A DNA stretch of 64,000 bases from JAKACA01 sp963769255 (GTDB lineage: Bacteria; Actinomycetota; Acidimicrobiia; Acidimicrobiales; Bog-793), in NCBI GenBank assembly GCA_963769255.1, contig CAVYKV010000001.1, forward strand, positions 3,100,001 through 3,164,000. The letters run 5' to 3'. The stretch's first letter is position 1, and every line of letters begins with the position of its first letter. The notes below the pieces were generated by a model. That model was not told the DNA's origin. It searched no databases and worked only from the letters and a program-made list of their open reading frames with translations. Position numbers and translations under genes: made by a program. This document shows, one piece after another, positions 47,827-56,000 of this stretch.

Positions 47827-48023
47827 GACCCACCTCCTTCGGCGCCGGCTGCTGGCGCCGCCCGACCGATCATCGCGTAGGTCGTGGCGCCGAGGAACGT
47901 GCGGAGGTACCGGCCGATCGGGCAACCCGGTCGGGCCGTTCAGACCGCTCGCCGGGCGTTGTCCTCGGGCCTCGGCGCAAGCACGCTCACTCAGAGCAGA
48001 CCATCGAAGAGGAGGGACGACGC

Positions 48024-49601
48024 GTGCCTCAGTACCTGTCCCCAGGCGTCTACGTCGAGGAGATCGACTCCGGGTCTCGGCCCATCGAGGGCGTCGGCAC
48101 CGCCGTCGCAGCCTTCGTCGGGGCGGCGCCCATAGGCCCCATGAACGCCCCCACGCTCGTCACGAACTGGGCACAGTTCACGCGCAACTTCGGCGACATC
48201 GTCGAGGGCTCCTACCTCGCCCATGCCGTCTACGGCTACTTCCTGAACGGCGGGGGCAGCTGCTACGTCGTGCGGGTCGGGCCTGACGGGGCCACCCAGG
48301 ACGCCGTCCCGAGCGCCATCGGCGTCCTCTCGGCCGCCCGCGAGCAGAAAGAGGGCGAACCCGACACCGGGAGCGGCCCGGCCTACCGGATCAGCGCCCT
48401 CGAGGCGGGCCCCGGTGGCGACGGCCTCACCGTCGAGGTGTCGCCCACGACGGAGGAGGGCGCCCCGGAGGACAGCTTCAAGCTCGTCGTGAGCCGCGGC
48501 GGCGAGACCCTGGAGGAGTTCGACCGCCTCTCGTCCCGCCGCGGGCGGCAGAACATCGCCACCGTCGTGAACGCCCGCTCCAGCCTCATCCGGGTGGAAG
48601 AGCTGCCCGGCGCCTCCCCCATTCTGCGGCCGGACGCCGGCACGGTCGAGCTCTCCGGCGGCAGCGCCCCCCTCCCGGTCGTGTCGACGCGGCCCATGTC
48701 GCCGGCGGACTACGTAGGCGACTCGGCCGATCGGACCGGCTTCGGCGGCCTCGAGGCGATCGACGCCGTCACGATGGTCTCGGTCCCCGACCTCATGGCC
48801 GCCTATCAGCAGGGCCTCATCGACCTCGACGGCGTGCAGGCCGTGCAGCTGGCGATGATCGCCCACTGCGAGCTCATGGGCGACCGGGTCGCCATCCTCG
48901 ACCCGCCGCCCGGCCTGAACGCCCAGCAGGTGCGGGAGTGGCGCATCGACAAGGCGGGCTACGACTCGAAACAGGCCACGCTCTACTGGCCGTGGGTCAG
49001 GGTGTTCGACCCGGCGACGGGGCGCAACATCGACGTGCCGCCGAGCGGCCACATGGCGGGCATCTGGGGTCGCAACGACAACACCCGCGGCGTCCACAAG
49101 GCGCCCGCCAACGAGGTCGTGCGGGGCGCCGTCTCCGTCAGCCTCAACATCACGAAGAACGAGCACGATCTCTTGAACCCGCACGGGATCAACTGCCTTC
49201 GCAGCTTCCCGGGACGGGGCATCCGGGTCTGGGGCGCCCGCACGCTCTCCTCCGATCCGGCCTGGCGCTACCTCAACGTGCGCCGCCTCTTCAACTACCT
49301 CGAGAAGTCGATCCTCAACGGCACCGACTGGGTCGTGTTCGAGCCGAACGACGAGATGCTCTGGTCGAAGATCCGCCGCACGATCGCCTCGTTCCTTGCC
49401 GTCGAGTGGCGCAAGGGCGCCCTCTTCGGCTCCACGCCGGCGGAGGCCTTCTACGTGAAGTGCGACGACGAGACGAACCCGTCCGAGACGATCGACCTCG
49501 GTCAGGTCATCTGCGAGATCGGCGTCGCCCCCGTGAAGCCGGCCGAGTTCGTCATCTTCCGCCTGTCGCAGTTCTCGGGCGGAACCAGCCTGGTCGAATA
49601 A
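48024..49601 (+). CDS. Contractile sheath protein (Afp2/Cis2-like)
   Basis: A 525-residue phage tail sheath protein; GTG at 48024 preceded by GAGGAGGG. The N-terminus PQYLSPGVYVEEIDSGSRPIEGVGTAVAAFVG is typical, NGGGSCYVVRVG and AANEVVRGAV-like segments follow, and the C-terminal half (DVPPSGHMAGIWGRNDNTRGVHKAPANE, then LRSFPGRGIRVWGARTL) is the conserved sheath core. Contraction of this sheath drives the tube. Only one sheath gene is present, in contrast to the three of Afp. It opens the plus-strand structural operon. Confidence 0.96.
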   Translation: MPQYLSPGVYVEEIDSGSRPIEGVGTAVAAFVGAAPIGPMNAPTLVTNWAQFTRNFGDIVEGSYLAHAVYGYFLNGGGSCYVVRVGPDGATQDAVPSAIGVLSAAREQKEGEPDTGSGPAYRISALEAGPGGDGLTVEVSPTTEEGAPEDSFKLVVSRGGETLEEFDRLSSRRGRQNIATVVNARSSLIRVEELPGASPILRPDAGTVELSGGSAPLPVVSTRPMSPADYVGDSADRTGFGGLEAIDAVTMVSVPDLMAAYQQGLIDLDGVQAVQLAMIAHCELMGDRVAILDPPPGLNAQQVREWRIDKAGYDSKQATLYWPWVRVFDPATGRNIDVPPSGHMAGIWGRNDNTRGVHKAPANEVVRGAVSVSLNITKNEHDLLNPHGINCLRSFPGRGIRVWGARTLSSDPAWRYLNVRRLFNYLEKSILNGTDWVVFEPNDEMLWSKIRRTIASFLAVEWRKGALFGSTPAEAFYVKCDDETNPSETIDLGQVICEIGVAPVKPAEFVIFRLSQFSGGTSLVE

Positions 49602-49620
49602 CACCTGAGGAGGTAATGCC

Positions 49621-50064
49621 GTGGCGCTCCCCGACATGGACGCAGGGGTCGGACACTCGTTCGGCCTCGAGTTCGACAGCATCGTCATCAAGCAGATACA
49701 GGAGGTGACGGGCCTCAAGATCGAGCAGGACGTGATCGAGCTGAAGGAGAACACTCCGGACGGCAAGTACGTCATCAAGAAACTGCCCGGTCGCCCGAAG
49801 GCCGGCGAGGTCACCCTCACCCGCGGCCTCACGGCCGACCAGAGCTTCTCCCAGTGGGTGGAGAAGTCCCGGCTCGGCAACATGAGCGACGCCCGCAAGG
49901 GCGGCGCCATCATCGTCTACGACTACATGGGCGCCCCGGTGAAGCGCTACAAGCTCACGAACGCCTGGCCGAAGTCGATGGAGATCGGCTCCATGAAGGC
50001 AGGTGACACGAGCGTCCTCACCGAGAAGCTGACCCTCACCTACGAGGAGATCGAGGTCGAGTGA
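49621..50064 (+). CDS. Inner tube protein (Afp1/Cis1-like)
   Basis: A 147-residue T4 gp19-like tube protein following the sheath by 19 bases with GAGGAGG before the GTG. GHSFGLEFDSIVIKQIQEVTGLKIEQDVIE and LPGRPKAGEVTLTRGLTADQSFSQWVE are hallmark segments, as is YKLTNAWPKSMEIG. It forms the stacked hexamer rings of the tube through which cargo is carried. A second tube-like protein is at 52735. Confidence 0.94.
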   Translation: MALPDMDAGVGHSFGLEFDSIVIKQIQEVTGLKIEQDVIELKENTPDGKYVIKKLPGRPKAGEVTLTRGLTADQSFSQWVEKSRLGNMSDARKGGAIIVYDYMGAPVKRYKLTNAWPKSMEIGSMKAGDTSVLTEKLTLTYEEIEVE

Positions 50065-50504
50065 TGCCGGCGCTCAGCGCCGCCGAGGTGGCGGACCGCC
50101 GCTCGGGGCGGGGGGCGCCCGCCGAGCGCGAAGTGCTGCGGACGGAGTTCGAGTTCCTGCTGCCGCGCGGCTACGTCGACCCGCACGGCACCGTGCACCG
50201 CGACGGTGTCATGCGCTTGGCGACGGCCCGCGACGAGCTCGTCCCCCTCGTTGACGACCGTGTACGGGAGAACCCCGCCTACCTGACCATCGTCCTCGTC
50301 TCGCGGGTCCTCACCCGTCTCGGCACCATCACCGACGTCCACCCCGGCCTTGTCGAGAACATGTTCGCGGCCGACGTCGCCTTCCTGCAGGACCTCTATC
50401 GCCGCGTCAACCAGGAAGGGCACACACGCGCCGCCGTGACGTGCCCGGCCTGCCAGCACGAGTTCTCGGTCGACGTGGCCGGTGGTCGCCTGGGGGAATC
50501 GTGA
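50064..50504 (+). CDS. Phage tail assembly-type protein with zinc-finger-like Cys pair
   Basis: A 146-residue protein. ATG at 50064 overlaps the tube stop (TGATG); GTG at 50061 is possible. TEFEFLLPRGYVDPHGTVHRDGVMRLATARDELVPL and VRENPAYLTIVLVSRVLTRLG match the family of tail-assembly proteins found between tube and hub genes of eCIS. The C-terminal CPACQHEFSVD has a CxxC pair and may bind zinc. Chaperone activity is inferred. Confidence 0.75.
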   Translation: MPALSAAEVADRRSGRGAPAEREVLRTEFEFLLPRGYVDPHGTVHRDGVMRLATARDELVPLVDDRVRENPAYLTIVLVSRVLTRLGTITDVHPGLVENMFAADVAFLQDLYRRVNQEGHTRAAVTCPACQHEFSVDVAGGRLGES

Positions 50505-50659
50505 CGTGCGCGCCCGACCGTCTCTACGAGGAGGTCGCGCACGTCGCCTACCACTTCCACTGGTCGCTCGATGACATCCTCGATCTCGAGCACCCCATGC
50601 GTCGCCGCTTCGGCGCCGAGATCGACCGGATCAACCGGCGGCTCGCCTCCGGGGGCTGA
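50501..50659 (+). CDS. Small eCIS protein resembling DUF6760
   Basis: A 52-residue protein starting at GTG 50501 overlapping the previous stop (GTGA). TCAPDRLYEEVAHVAYHFHWSLDDILDLEHPMRRRF is the recognisable core: helix with His-Trp and HP motif, seen in small proteins at this position of actinobacterial eCIS. It is probably part of the tail assembly chaperone pair with the preceding gene, like the split assembly proteins of contractile phages; that comparison is inference. Confidence 0.75.
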   Translation: MTCAPDRLYEEVAHVAYHFHWSLDDILDLEHPMRRRFGAEIDRINRRLASGG

Positions 50660-50665
50660 CCCGTC

Positions 50666-52703
50666 ATGGGCTTCCTGCAACGGCTCTTCGGTGGGGCGGC
50701 GCCTTCGGCCGCCCCTCCGGCGGCCGTCCCCGCCGCCCCCGTGCGGCCATGGGTGGACTTGCCGCCGCTGCAGGCGACGTTTCGCCCGACGGAACTGACC
50801 TTGCGACCGGCGACCTTCGAGAGCAACCTCACGACCCGCCAACGCCCTGCGCTCATCGGGCCGATGGCGCACGACGTGGCCGCCGAGGCTCCCGGCGGCC
50901 ACGTGACGGCGCCGGCGGCGGAGGTGCCCCGCCAGCAGAAGGTGACGTTCCCCGTCCCGCCCCGCCTGCCTCGAGTGAGCCGGCTGACCGAGGCCGACGC
51001 CGCTGAGGAGGTGGCGCCCATCGGCATCGACAGCCCGCCGGCGCCCGTCTTCGTCGCCGAGCCGGCCATGCCGGAGTCCGGACCAGCCCTGCGCCTGCCG
51101 GTGGTCGGAGAGGCTCCGAGCGCACCCGAGCCGGCGCCCGTCGTCTCGGGCACCGCCACCGAGCTGCCGGCGCCCGTGTCGCCGCCGAGCCGAGACGTCT
51201 CGGGGCCTCTCACCGCGGATCCGCCGGCGGTCGGGTCGGGCGCCTCGCCCGTGCGGAGGGCGCCCGCCGTGCCGGGCCTGCAGCGTGCTGTCGCCGAGCC
51301 GCCGGCGGCGCCCACGGTCGGGCGGGTCGCTCACGCTACCGATCCCCCCGCAGGCCGCTCCCCTGCCGTGACGCCAGCGCCGTCTCCGACGCTCCGGCCG
51401 GACCGCCCAGGCGGCGTCCGCTCCGGGCAACCTGTCCGGGCCGCCCGGAGCCATGTCCCGGAGGCTCCGGCGGTGGGCGAGCACGACGCGGTGGCGGCGC
51501 CCCGCCGCCTGCAGCCGTACCGCCTGGGCGAGCCCGAGGCGCAGTCCCAGGGTGAAGCGCCCCTGCCTGTCCGGGTCGCCCGCCGGCCCGTCGCCGGCGA
51601 CCCACCACCGTCGCCGGGTCCTCCTGCGACCCTCCCCCTCGGCGCCGCCCCGTCGTTCGCCCCCACGGTCGGCGGCGCTCCGGCGTCGCCACCGGCGGCC
51701 CGTAGCCTCCCGGCCGCCGTCGGGCGCAGCGCCGCGCCGCCCGGCCAACCTCTCGCTCCGGGACCGCGCTCTGCCGGAGGCCCCGCCGTCGCTCCAACGT
51801 CTGTCACCGGCGCCGACCCCCGCCCGTGTCGAAGCGGACACGGGCGGCGGCCCAGCGCCTGTGGTCACCCCACGGGAGGAGACGCCGCCGACGGAGCGCC
51901 CAATGCTCGACCCCTCTCCCAGTGATATTCGGGCTCTCGACCTCCCGGCGATCCATCTCGCCGCGATCGACGGCCCTGCAGCGCCGACGACACTCACGCT
52001 CGCTCGCCTGCCGATCGGACCGTCGGTGGTCGTTGGCGAGCGCCCGGGGCCGAGCGTGAGCACGGCGCCGCCACCTCGTCCCGAGCCACACCAGCCGGCC
52101 GGCCGAGGGCACGGTCCGGCCGTGACCGCCCCGGCGACAGAGGCGGTGCTGGCGCAGCGCCAGCCGATCCGGCCGAGCCTCGAGCCACCTCCCCTGCCGG
52201 GCGGCCCTCCGGCGCGGCCTGCCGTGGGGCGCCACGATCCCCTGCCGGCCGCACCGAGTGCGCATCCCCCCAGCGCGCCACCGGTGCCGGGGGCGAACCG
52301 GGCGATCGCCACCGCGCAGCGCCTGGGAGCGCCGGCATCCCCAGATCGCCCCGCGGCCGCGCCGCCCCTCCCGGCCGGCGGCCACGGTGAGGTCACGTAC
52401 CTCTTCCCGCCCGTGCCCGGCGCCGCGCCGGCTGCCGCAACGGCATCGACACGGGCTCCGCTGGCGGCGGTGCAGCGCCAGGACGAGGGCGGCGGCGGAG
52501 CGCCCTCGGCCGCAGCGTCGCCCCCGAGCGTGACGCCCGCCCCCGCAGCCACCCCGCCCGGAGGGGCGGCGCCCGGCACGAGCGACGCCGATCTCGACGA
52601 GCTCGGGCGCCGTCTCTACCCCCGCATCCGCGACCACCTGAAGGCGGAGCTCACGATCGACCGCGAGCGCGCCGGGCTCCTGAACGACCTCGGCCTTCGT
52701 TGA
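50666..52703 (+). CDS. Proline-rich eCIS protein, probable frameshift near 51740
   Basis: Starts MGFLQRLFGG and carries a conserved N-terminal stretch (VDLPPLQATFRPTELTLRPATFESNLTTRQ). A Pro/Ala-rich linker of several hundred residues has spaced QR pairs (GLQRAVAEPP, SLQRLSPAP, TAQRLGAP, AVQRQDEGG). The first frame ends at 51925 in low-GC3 sequence; from about 51740 the high-GC3 frame is the +1 frame, which runs to 52703 and ends DELGRRLYPRIRDHLKAELTIDRERAGLLND, a C-terminus usual for such proteins. Removing one base near 51738-51745 gives 678 residues. It may be an extended scaffold or tail-length factor; function unknown. Confidence 0.65.
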
Positions 52704-52734
52704 TGGCAACCGGCTGCCAGAAAGGAGGCTCCCC

Positions 52735-53163
52735 GTGTCCATGACCGACCCGGCCATCTCGGTCTGCTTCACGGTCAGCGTCGACGGCATCGACCTCGGC
52801 ACCTTCACCACCTGTGACGGCCTCGGGTGCGAGGTGACGCTCGAGATGCGCGAGGAGGGCGGCAACAACGGCTTCGTCTACCAGCTGCCCGGCCGCGTCA
52901 AGTTCACGAATGTCAAGCTGACGCGGGCCGTCAACTCCGACAGCGCCAACATCGCCTCCTGGATGTCCTCCATGGTGGGCTCGATCCAGCGCCGCACCGC
53001 CCAGATCCAGGCCATGACGGCGGACGGCACGGTCGTCTGCTCGTGGAGCCTCGATCAGGTCATCCCGGTGAAGTGGGCGGGACCGAGCTTCGGGACCGAC
53101 GCCGCCAAGGTGGCGACCGAATCGCTCGAGCTCGCCCATCACGGGTTCCTGGCGGGGAGCTGA
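52735..53163 (+). CDS. Second tube-type protein (Afp5/gp19 family)
   Basis: A 142-residue T4-like tail tube protein with a strong AAAGGAGG ahead of GTG 52735 (ATG 52741 possible). SVCFTVSVDGIDLGTFTTCDGLGCEVTLEMREEGG and LPGRVKFTNVKLTRAVNSDS are hallmark segments; PVKWAGPSFGTDAAKVATESLELAHHGF ends it. By position between tube and LysM hub it probably forms the initiator ring joining baseplate to tube. Confidence 0.9.
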   Translation: MSMTDPAISVCFTVSVDGIDLGTFTTCDGLGCEVTLEMREEGGNNGFVYQLPGRVKFTNVKLTRAVNSDSANIASWMSSMVGSIQRRTAQIQAMTADGTVVCSWSLDQVIPVKWAGPSFGTDAAKVATESLELAHHGFLAGS

Positions 53164-53165
53164 CC

Positions 53166-53840
53166 ATGGCCATCGAAAAGGCCTACATCGCCCTCATCCA
53201 GCCCACTCCGGGCGGCAGCGAGATCAGCCGCGTGACGTTCCTCTACAACCCGAAGGAATTCAGCCTGAAGAAGAGCGCCCAATGGGAGCGCAAGCCGGCA
53301 CGCGGCGCCAAGAAGGCGGCCATGCCCGAGTTCAAGGGGGCGGACCCGGCGAGCCTCACGGTCGAGGTGTTTCTCGACGGCTACGAGCCGGGCACGGACA
53401 TCTCGCCCGACATCCTCACCCTGCAGAGCTGCTGCATGCCGCTCGACTCGACCCTCTCGAGCAAGAAACCCAGCCCCCCCTGGGTCATCTTCGGCTGGGG
53501 CTCCACCGTCCATCTCACCGCCCTCGTGAAGTCCGTCGACACGAAGGTGACCATGTTCGACCCCGACGGCACCCCGCTCCGGGCGACCTGCACGGTGACG
53601 ATGGAGGAGATCGCCCCCACGCCGGCCGGCCAGAACCCCACCTCCGGCAGCCGCCAGGGCGTGCGCTCCGTCATGCTCGTGGAAGGCGACGGGCTGGCGG
53701 CGGTCGCCTACCGCGAGTACGGCAAGGCGGACTGGTGGAGGGCGATCGCCGTTGCCAACGGGATCGACGATCCCATGCGGCTGCGCCCGGGCACCCGGGT
53801 GCTCGTGCCGGACATCGACGGCGCCCTGGCGGAGGCCTGA
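53166..53840 (+). CDS. LysM-domain baseplate hub protein (Afp7/Cis7-like)
   Basis: A 224-residue protein. The N-terminal part (YIALIQPTPGGSEISRVTFLYNPKEFSLKKSAQWER) and LTVEVFLDGYEPGTDISPDILTL are typical Afp7/gp53-like. The C-terminal LysM-like segment is VEGDGLAAVAYREYGKADWWRAIAVANGIDDPMRLRPGTRVLVP. It joins the tube initiator to the spike. It sits 2 bases before the spike gene. Confidence 0.92.
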   Translation: MAIEKAYIALIQPTPGGSEISRVTFLYNPKEFSLKKSAQWERKPARGAKKAAMPEFKGADPASLTVEVFLDGYEPGTDISPDILTLQSCCMPLDSTLSSKKPSPPWVIFGWGSTVHLTALVKSVDTKVTMFDPDGTPLRATCTVTMEEIAPTPAGQNPTSGSRQGVRSVMLVEGDGLAAVAYREYGKADWWRAIAVANGIDDPMRLRPGTRVLVPDIDGALAEA

Positions 53841-53842
53841 GC

Positions 53843-55567
53843 ATGCCCTCGCAGGCCACCGCCGGCACCATGGTCGTCACCATCGACGGCACCCCGCTCA
53901 CCGACGACGTCGCCCAACTGCTCACGGTCGCCCTCGTGGACCGCAACCAGAACGAGCCCGATCTCTTCAGCCTCCGCTTTCGCGACCCGAATCGGCAGGT
54001 GCTGGCGGCGACGGGCGCCCACATCGGCTCGAAGGTCGTCCTGAAGGCCTTCTCCACGATCTCCACGGGCGGCGATCAACTGCTGAGCGGCGACCTCACG
54101 GGGCTCGAGACCGAGTTCGACAGCTCGGGGACGTTCGTCACCATGCGGGGCTACGACGAGTCGCACCGGCTCTTCCGGGGGCGCACGAGCCAGACGTACC
54201 AGAACATGACCTACAGCGACGTCGCCACGGCCGTCGCCAAGCGGGCGGGGCTCACGCCGGGGCAGATCGACTCGACGACGCCCGTCTACGAATGGCTGGC
54301 ACAGGACAACTGCAACGACTGGCAATTCCTGAAGCGCCTGGCGACCGACGTCGGCTTCGAGGTGACGGTCATCGGCGGCCAACTCAACTTCTGCCAGCCC
54401 ACGCACTCCTCCAGCGCGCCCGGCCAGGGCAGCCTCACGGGCAACGACAGCGCCCTGCAGCTGACGATGGGGGACCAGGTGCTGAGGCTCCGCGGGGTCG
54501 TGTCCTCGGCCGAACAGGTGGGGAGCGTCGAGGTGAGGGGGTGGGACGCCTCTGCCAAGAAGGCCATCGTGAGCACGGCGCCGGCGGGGACGTCGTCGGC
54601 GTCCACGGCCGCCTCCCCCGCCGGCCTGGCCGGCGTCTTCGGGGCGAGCACGCTGACGAGCGTGGGCGTCCCCCACGGCGAGCAGAGCGAGGCGGATCAG
54701 GCCTCCAAGGCCCTCGCCGACCACGTCGGAGGGAGCTTCGCCGAGCTCGACGGCGTCGCCCGCGGCAACGCCCAGCTCGCCCCGGGCACCGGCATCAGCC
54801 TCAGCCTGGCCGGGGACCCCTTCGACGGGCGGTACGTGGTGACGACGGCGCGGCACCGCTTCGACCCGCACGACGGGTACACGACGGCTTTCACGGTGAG
54901 CGGCAAGAACCAGCGCTCCCTGCTCGGCCTCGCCACGGGGGGCGGCGCCGCCGCCACGCACCGGATCGCCGGCGTCGTGGTCGCCATCGTCTCGGACGTG
55001 GCCGACCCCCAGAACCTCGGGCGGATCAAGGTCACCTACCCGTGGCTGGACGACTCCTACACGTCCGACTGGGCGCCCATGGCGCAGGCGGGCGCCGGCA
55101 ACAACCGGGGCGCCGTCTTCCTGCCCGAGGTGGGCGACGAGGTCGTCGTCGCTTTCGACCACGGCGACCAGCGGATGCCCATCGTGCTCGGCTCCCTCTA
55201 CAACGGCGTCGACAAGCCCAACCTCGGCGCCGGCCTCGTCGATGCCACCTCCGGGGCGGTCAAGCGCCGCGGCATCGTCTCGAAGGACGGCCACATGCTC
55301 GTCTTCTTCGACGGGGACGGGGACGACGGCGTGGCGCTGCTGAGCGGCGACAAGTCGCTCAAGGTGTCGCTCAACCAGACGAACACGACGATCAAGATCA
55401 GCGCCAACGGCACGGTGACGATCGACGGCTCCAACGGCGTGAAGATCACCTCCTCGAGCGACATCTCCGTCGAGGCGAGCGGGACGCTGTCGCTCAAGGG
55501 CGCCCAGGTGGAGATCAGCGCCACCAGCGAGGTGTCCGTGTCCGGCACTCCCATCAAGCTGAACTAG
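53843..55567 (+). CDS. VgrG-like spike protein (Afp8/Cis8-like)
   Basis: A 574-residue spike. Residues 1-330 form the gp27-like hub (QLLTVALVDRNQNEPDLFSLRFRDPNRQ, YEWLAQDNCNDWQFLKRLATDVGFEV). The OB-fold gp5 domain is at about residue 365 (GVVVAIVSDVADPQNLGRIKVTYPWLDDSYTSDWAPMAQAGAGNNRG, then FLPEVGDEVVVAFDHGD). The C-terminal beta-helix has repeats (NGTVTIDGSNGVKITSSSDISVEASGTLSLKG). It forms the needle that meets the PAAR protein encoded at 40063. No toxic extension is seen. Confidence 0.95.
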   Translation: MPSQATAGTMVVTIDGTPLTDDVAQLLTVALVDRNQNEPDLFSLRFRDPNRQVLAATGAHIGSKVVLKAFSTISTGGDQLLSGDLTGLETEFDSSGTFVTMRGYDESHRLFRGRTSQTYQNMTYSDVATAVAKRAGLTPGQIDSTTPVYEWLAQDNCNDWQFLKRLATDVGFEVTVIGGQLNFCQPTHSSSAPGQGSLTGNDSALQLTMGDQVLRLRGVVSSAEQVGSVEVRGWDASAKKAIVSTAPAGTSSASTAASPAGLAGVFGASTLTSVGVPHGEQSEADQASKALADHVGGSFAELDGVARGNAQLAPGTGISLSLAGDPFDGRYVVTTARHRFDPHDGYTTAFTVSGKNQRSLLGLATGGGAAATHRIAGVVVAIVSDVADPQNLGRIKVTYPWLDDSYTSDWAPMAQAGAGNNRGAVFLPEVGDEVVVAFDHGDQRMPIVLGSLYNGVDKPNLGAGLVDATSGAVKRRGIVSKDGHMLVFFDGDGDDGVALLSGDKSLKVSLNQTNTTIKISANGTVTIDGSNGVKITSSSDISVEASGTLSLKGAQVEISATSEVSVSGTPIKLN

Positions 55568-55595
55568 CCGGCGCGGCGGGGACGGACGAGACGAC

Positions 55596-56000
55596 ATGAG
55601 CGGTGAGTTCATCGGCCGGGGATGGGCCTTTCCCGTGCGCACGGACGCCACGGGGCGCATCGCCCTCGTGGGCCGCGAGCGCGAGCTGGACGAGAGCATC
55701 CGGCTCGTCCTCGGCACGGCCCTCGGCGAGCGGCCCATGCGGCCGGAATTCGGTTGCGGCATCCACGACCTCGTCTTCGCCCCGACGGACGCCACGACGG
55801 CCGGACGCGTCGCCTACGAGGTGCGCACGTCCCTCGAGCGCTGGGAGCCCCGCGTCGACGTGCTCGACGTCACCGTCTCGAAGGACGACGACCGCCCCGG
55901 ACTGCTCCTCGTCGCCGTCGCCTACGCCGCGCGCGAGACGAACGACCGGCGCAACCTCGTGTTCCCCTTCTACGTCATCCCCGAGGAGGGTGAGGACTGA
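55596..56000 (+). CDS. gp25-like baseplate wedge protein (Afp9/Cis9-like)
   Basis: A 134-residue gp25/lysozyme-related wedge protein. IGRGWAFPVRTD starts it, LVLGTALGERPMRPEFGCGIHDLVFAPTD is the highly conserved core with the EPR-like acidic-Arg motif (MRPEFG), and it ends LVFPFYVIPEE. It joins the sheath base to the wedge. Its stop overlaps the baseplate J start by 1 base. Confidence 0.95.
   Translation: MSGEFIGRGWAFPVRTDATGRIALVGRERELDESIRLVLGTALGERPMRPEFGCGIHDLVFAPTDATTAGRVAYEVRTSLERWEPRVDVLDVTVSKDDDRPGLLLVAVAYAARETNDRRNLVFPFYVIPEEGED

Noticed and set aside
45580..47880. 766-residue plus-strand frame over the DUF4157 and helical genes
   Set aside because: The minus-strand frames have HELTH and LQR motifs and strong ribosome-binding sites; the plus frame has none.
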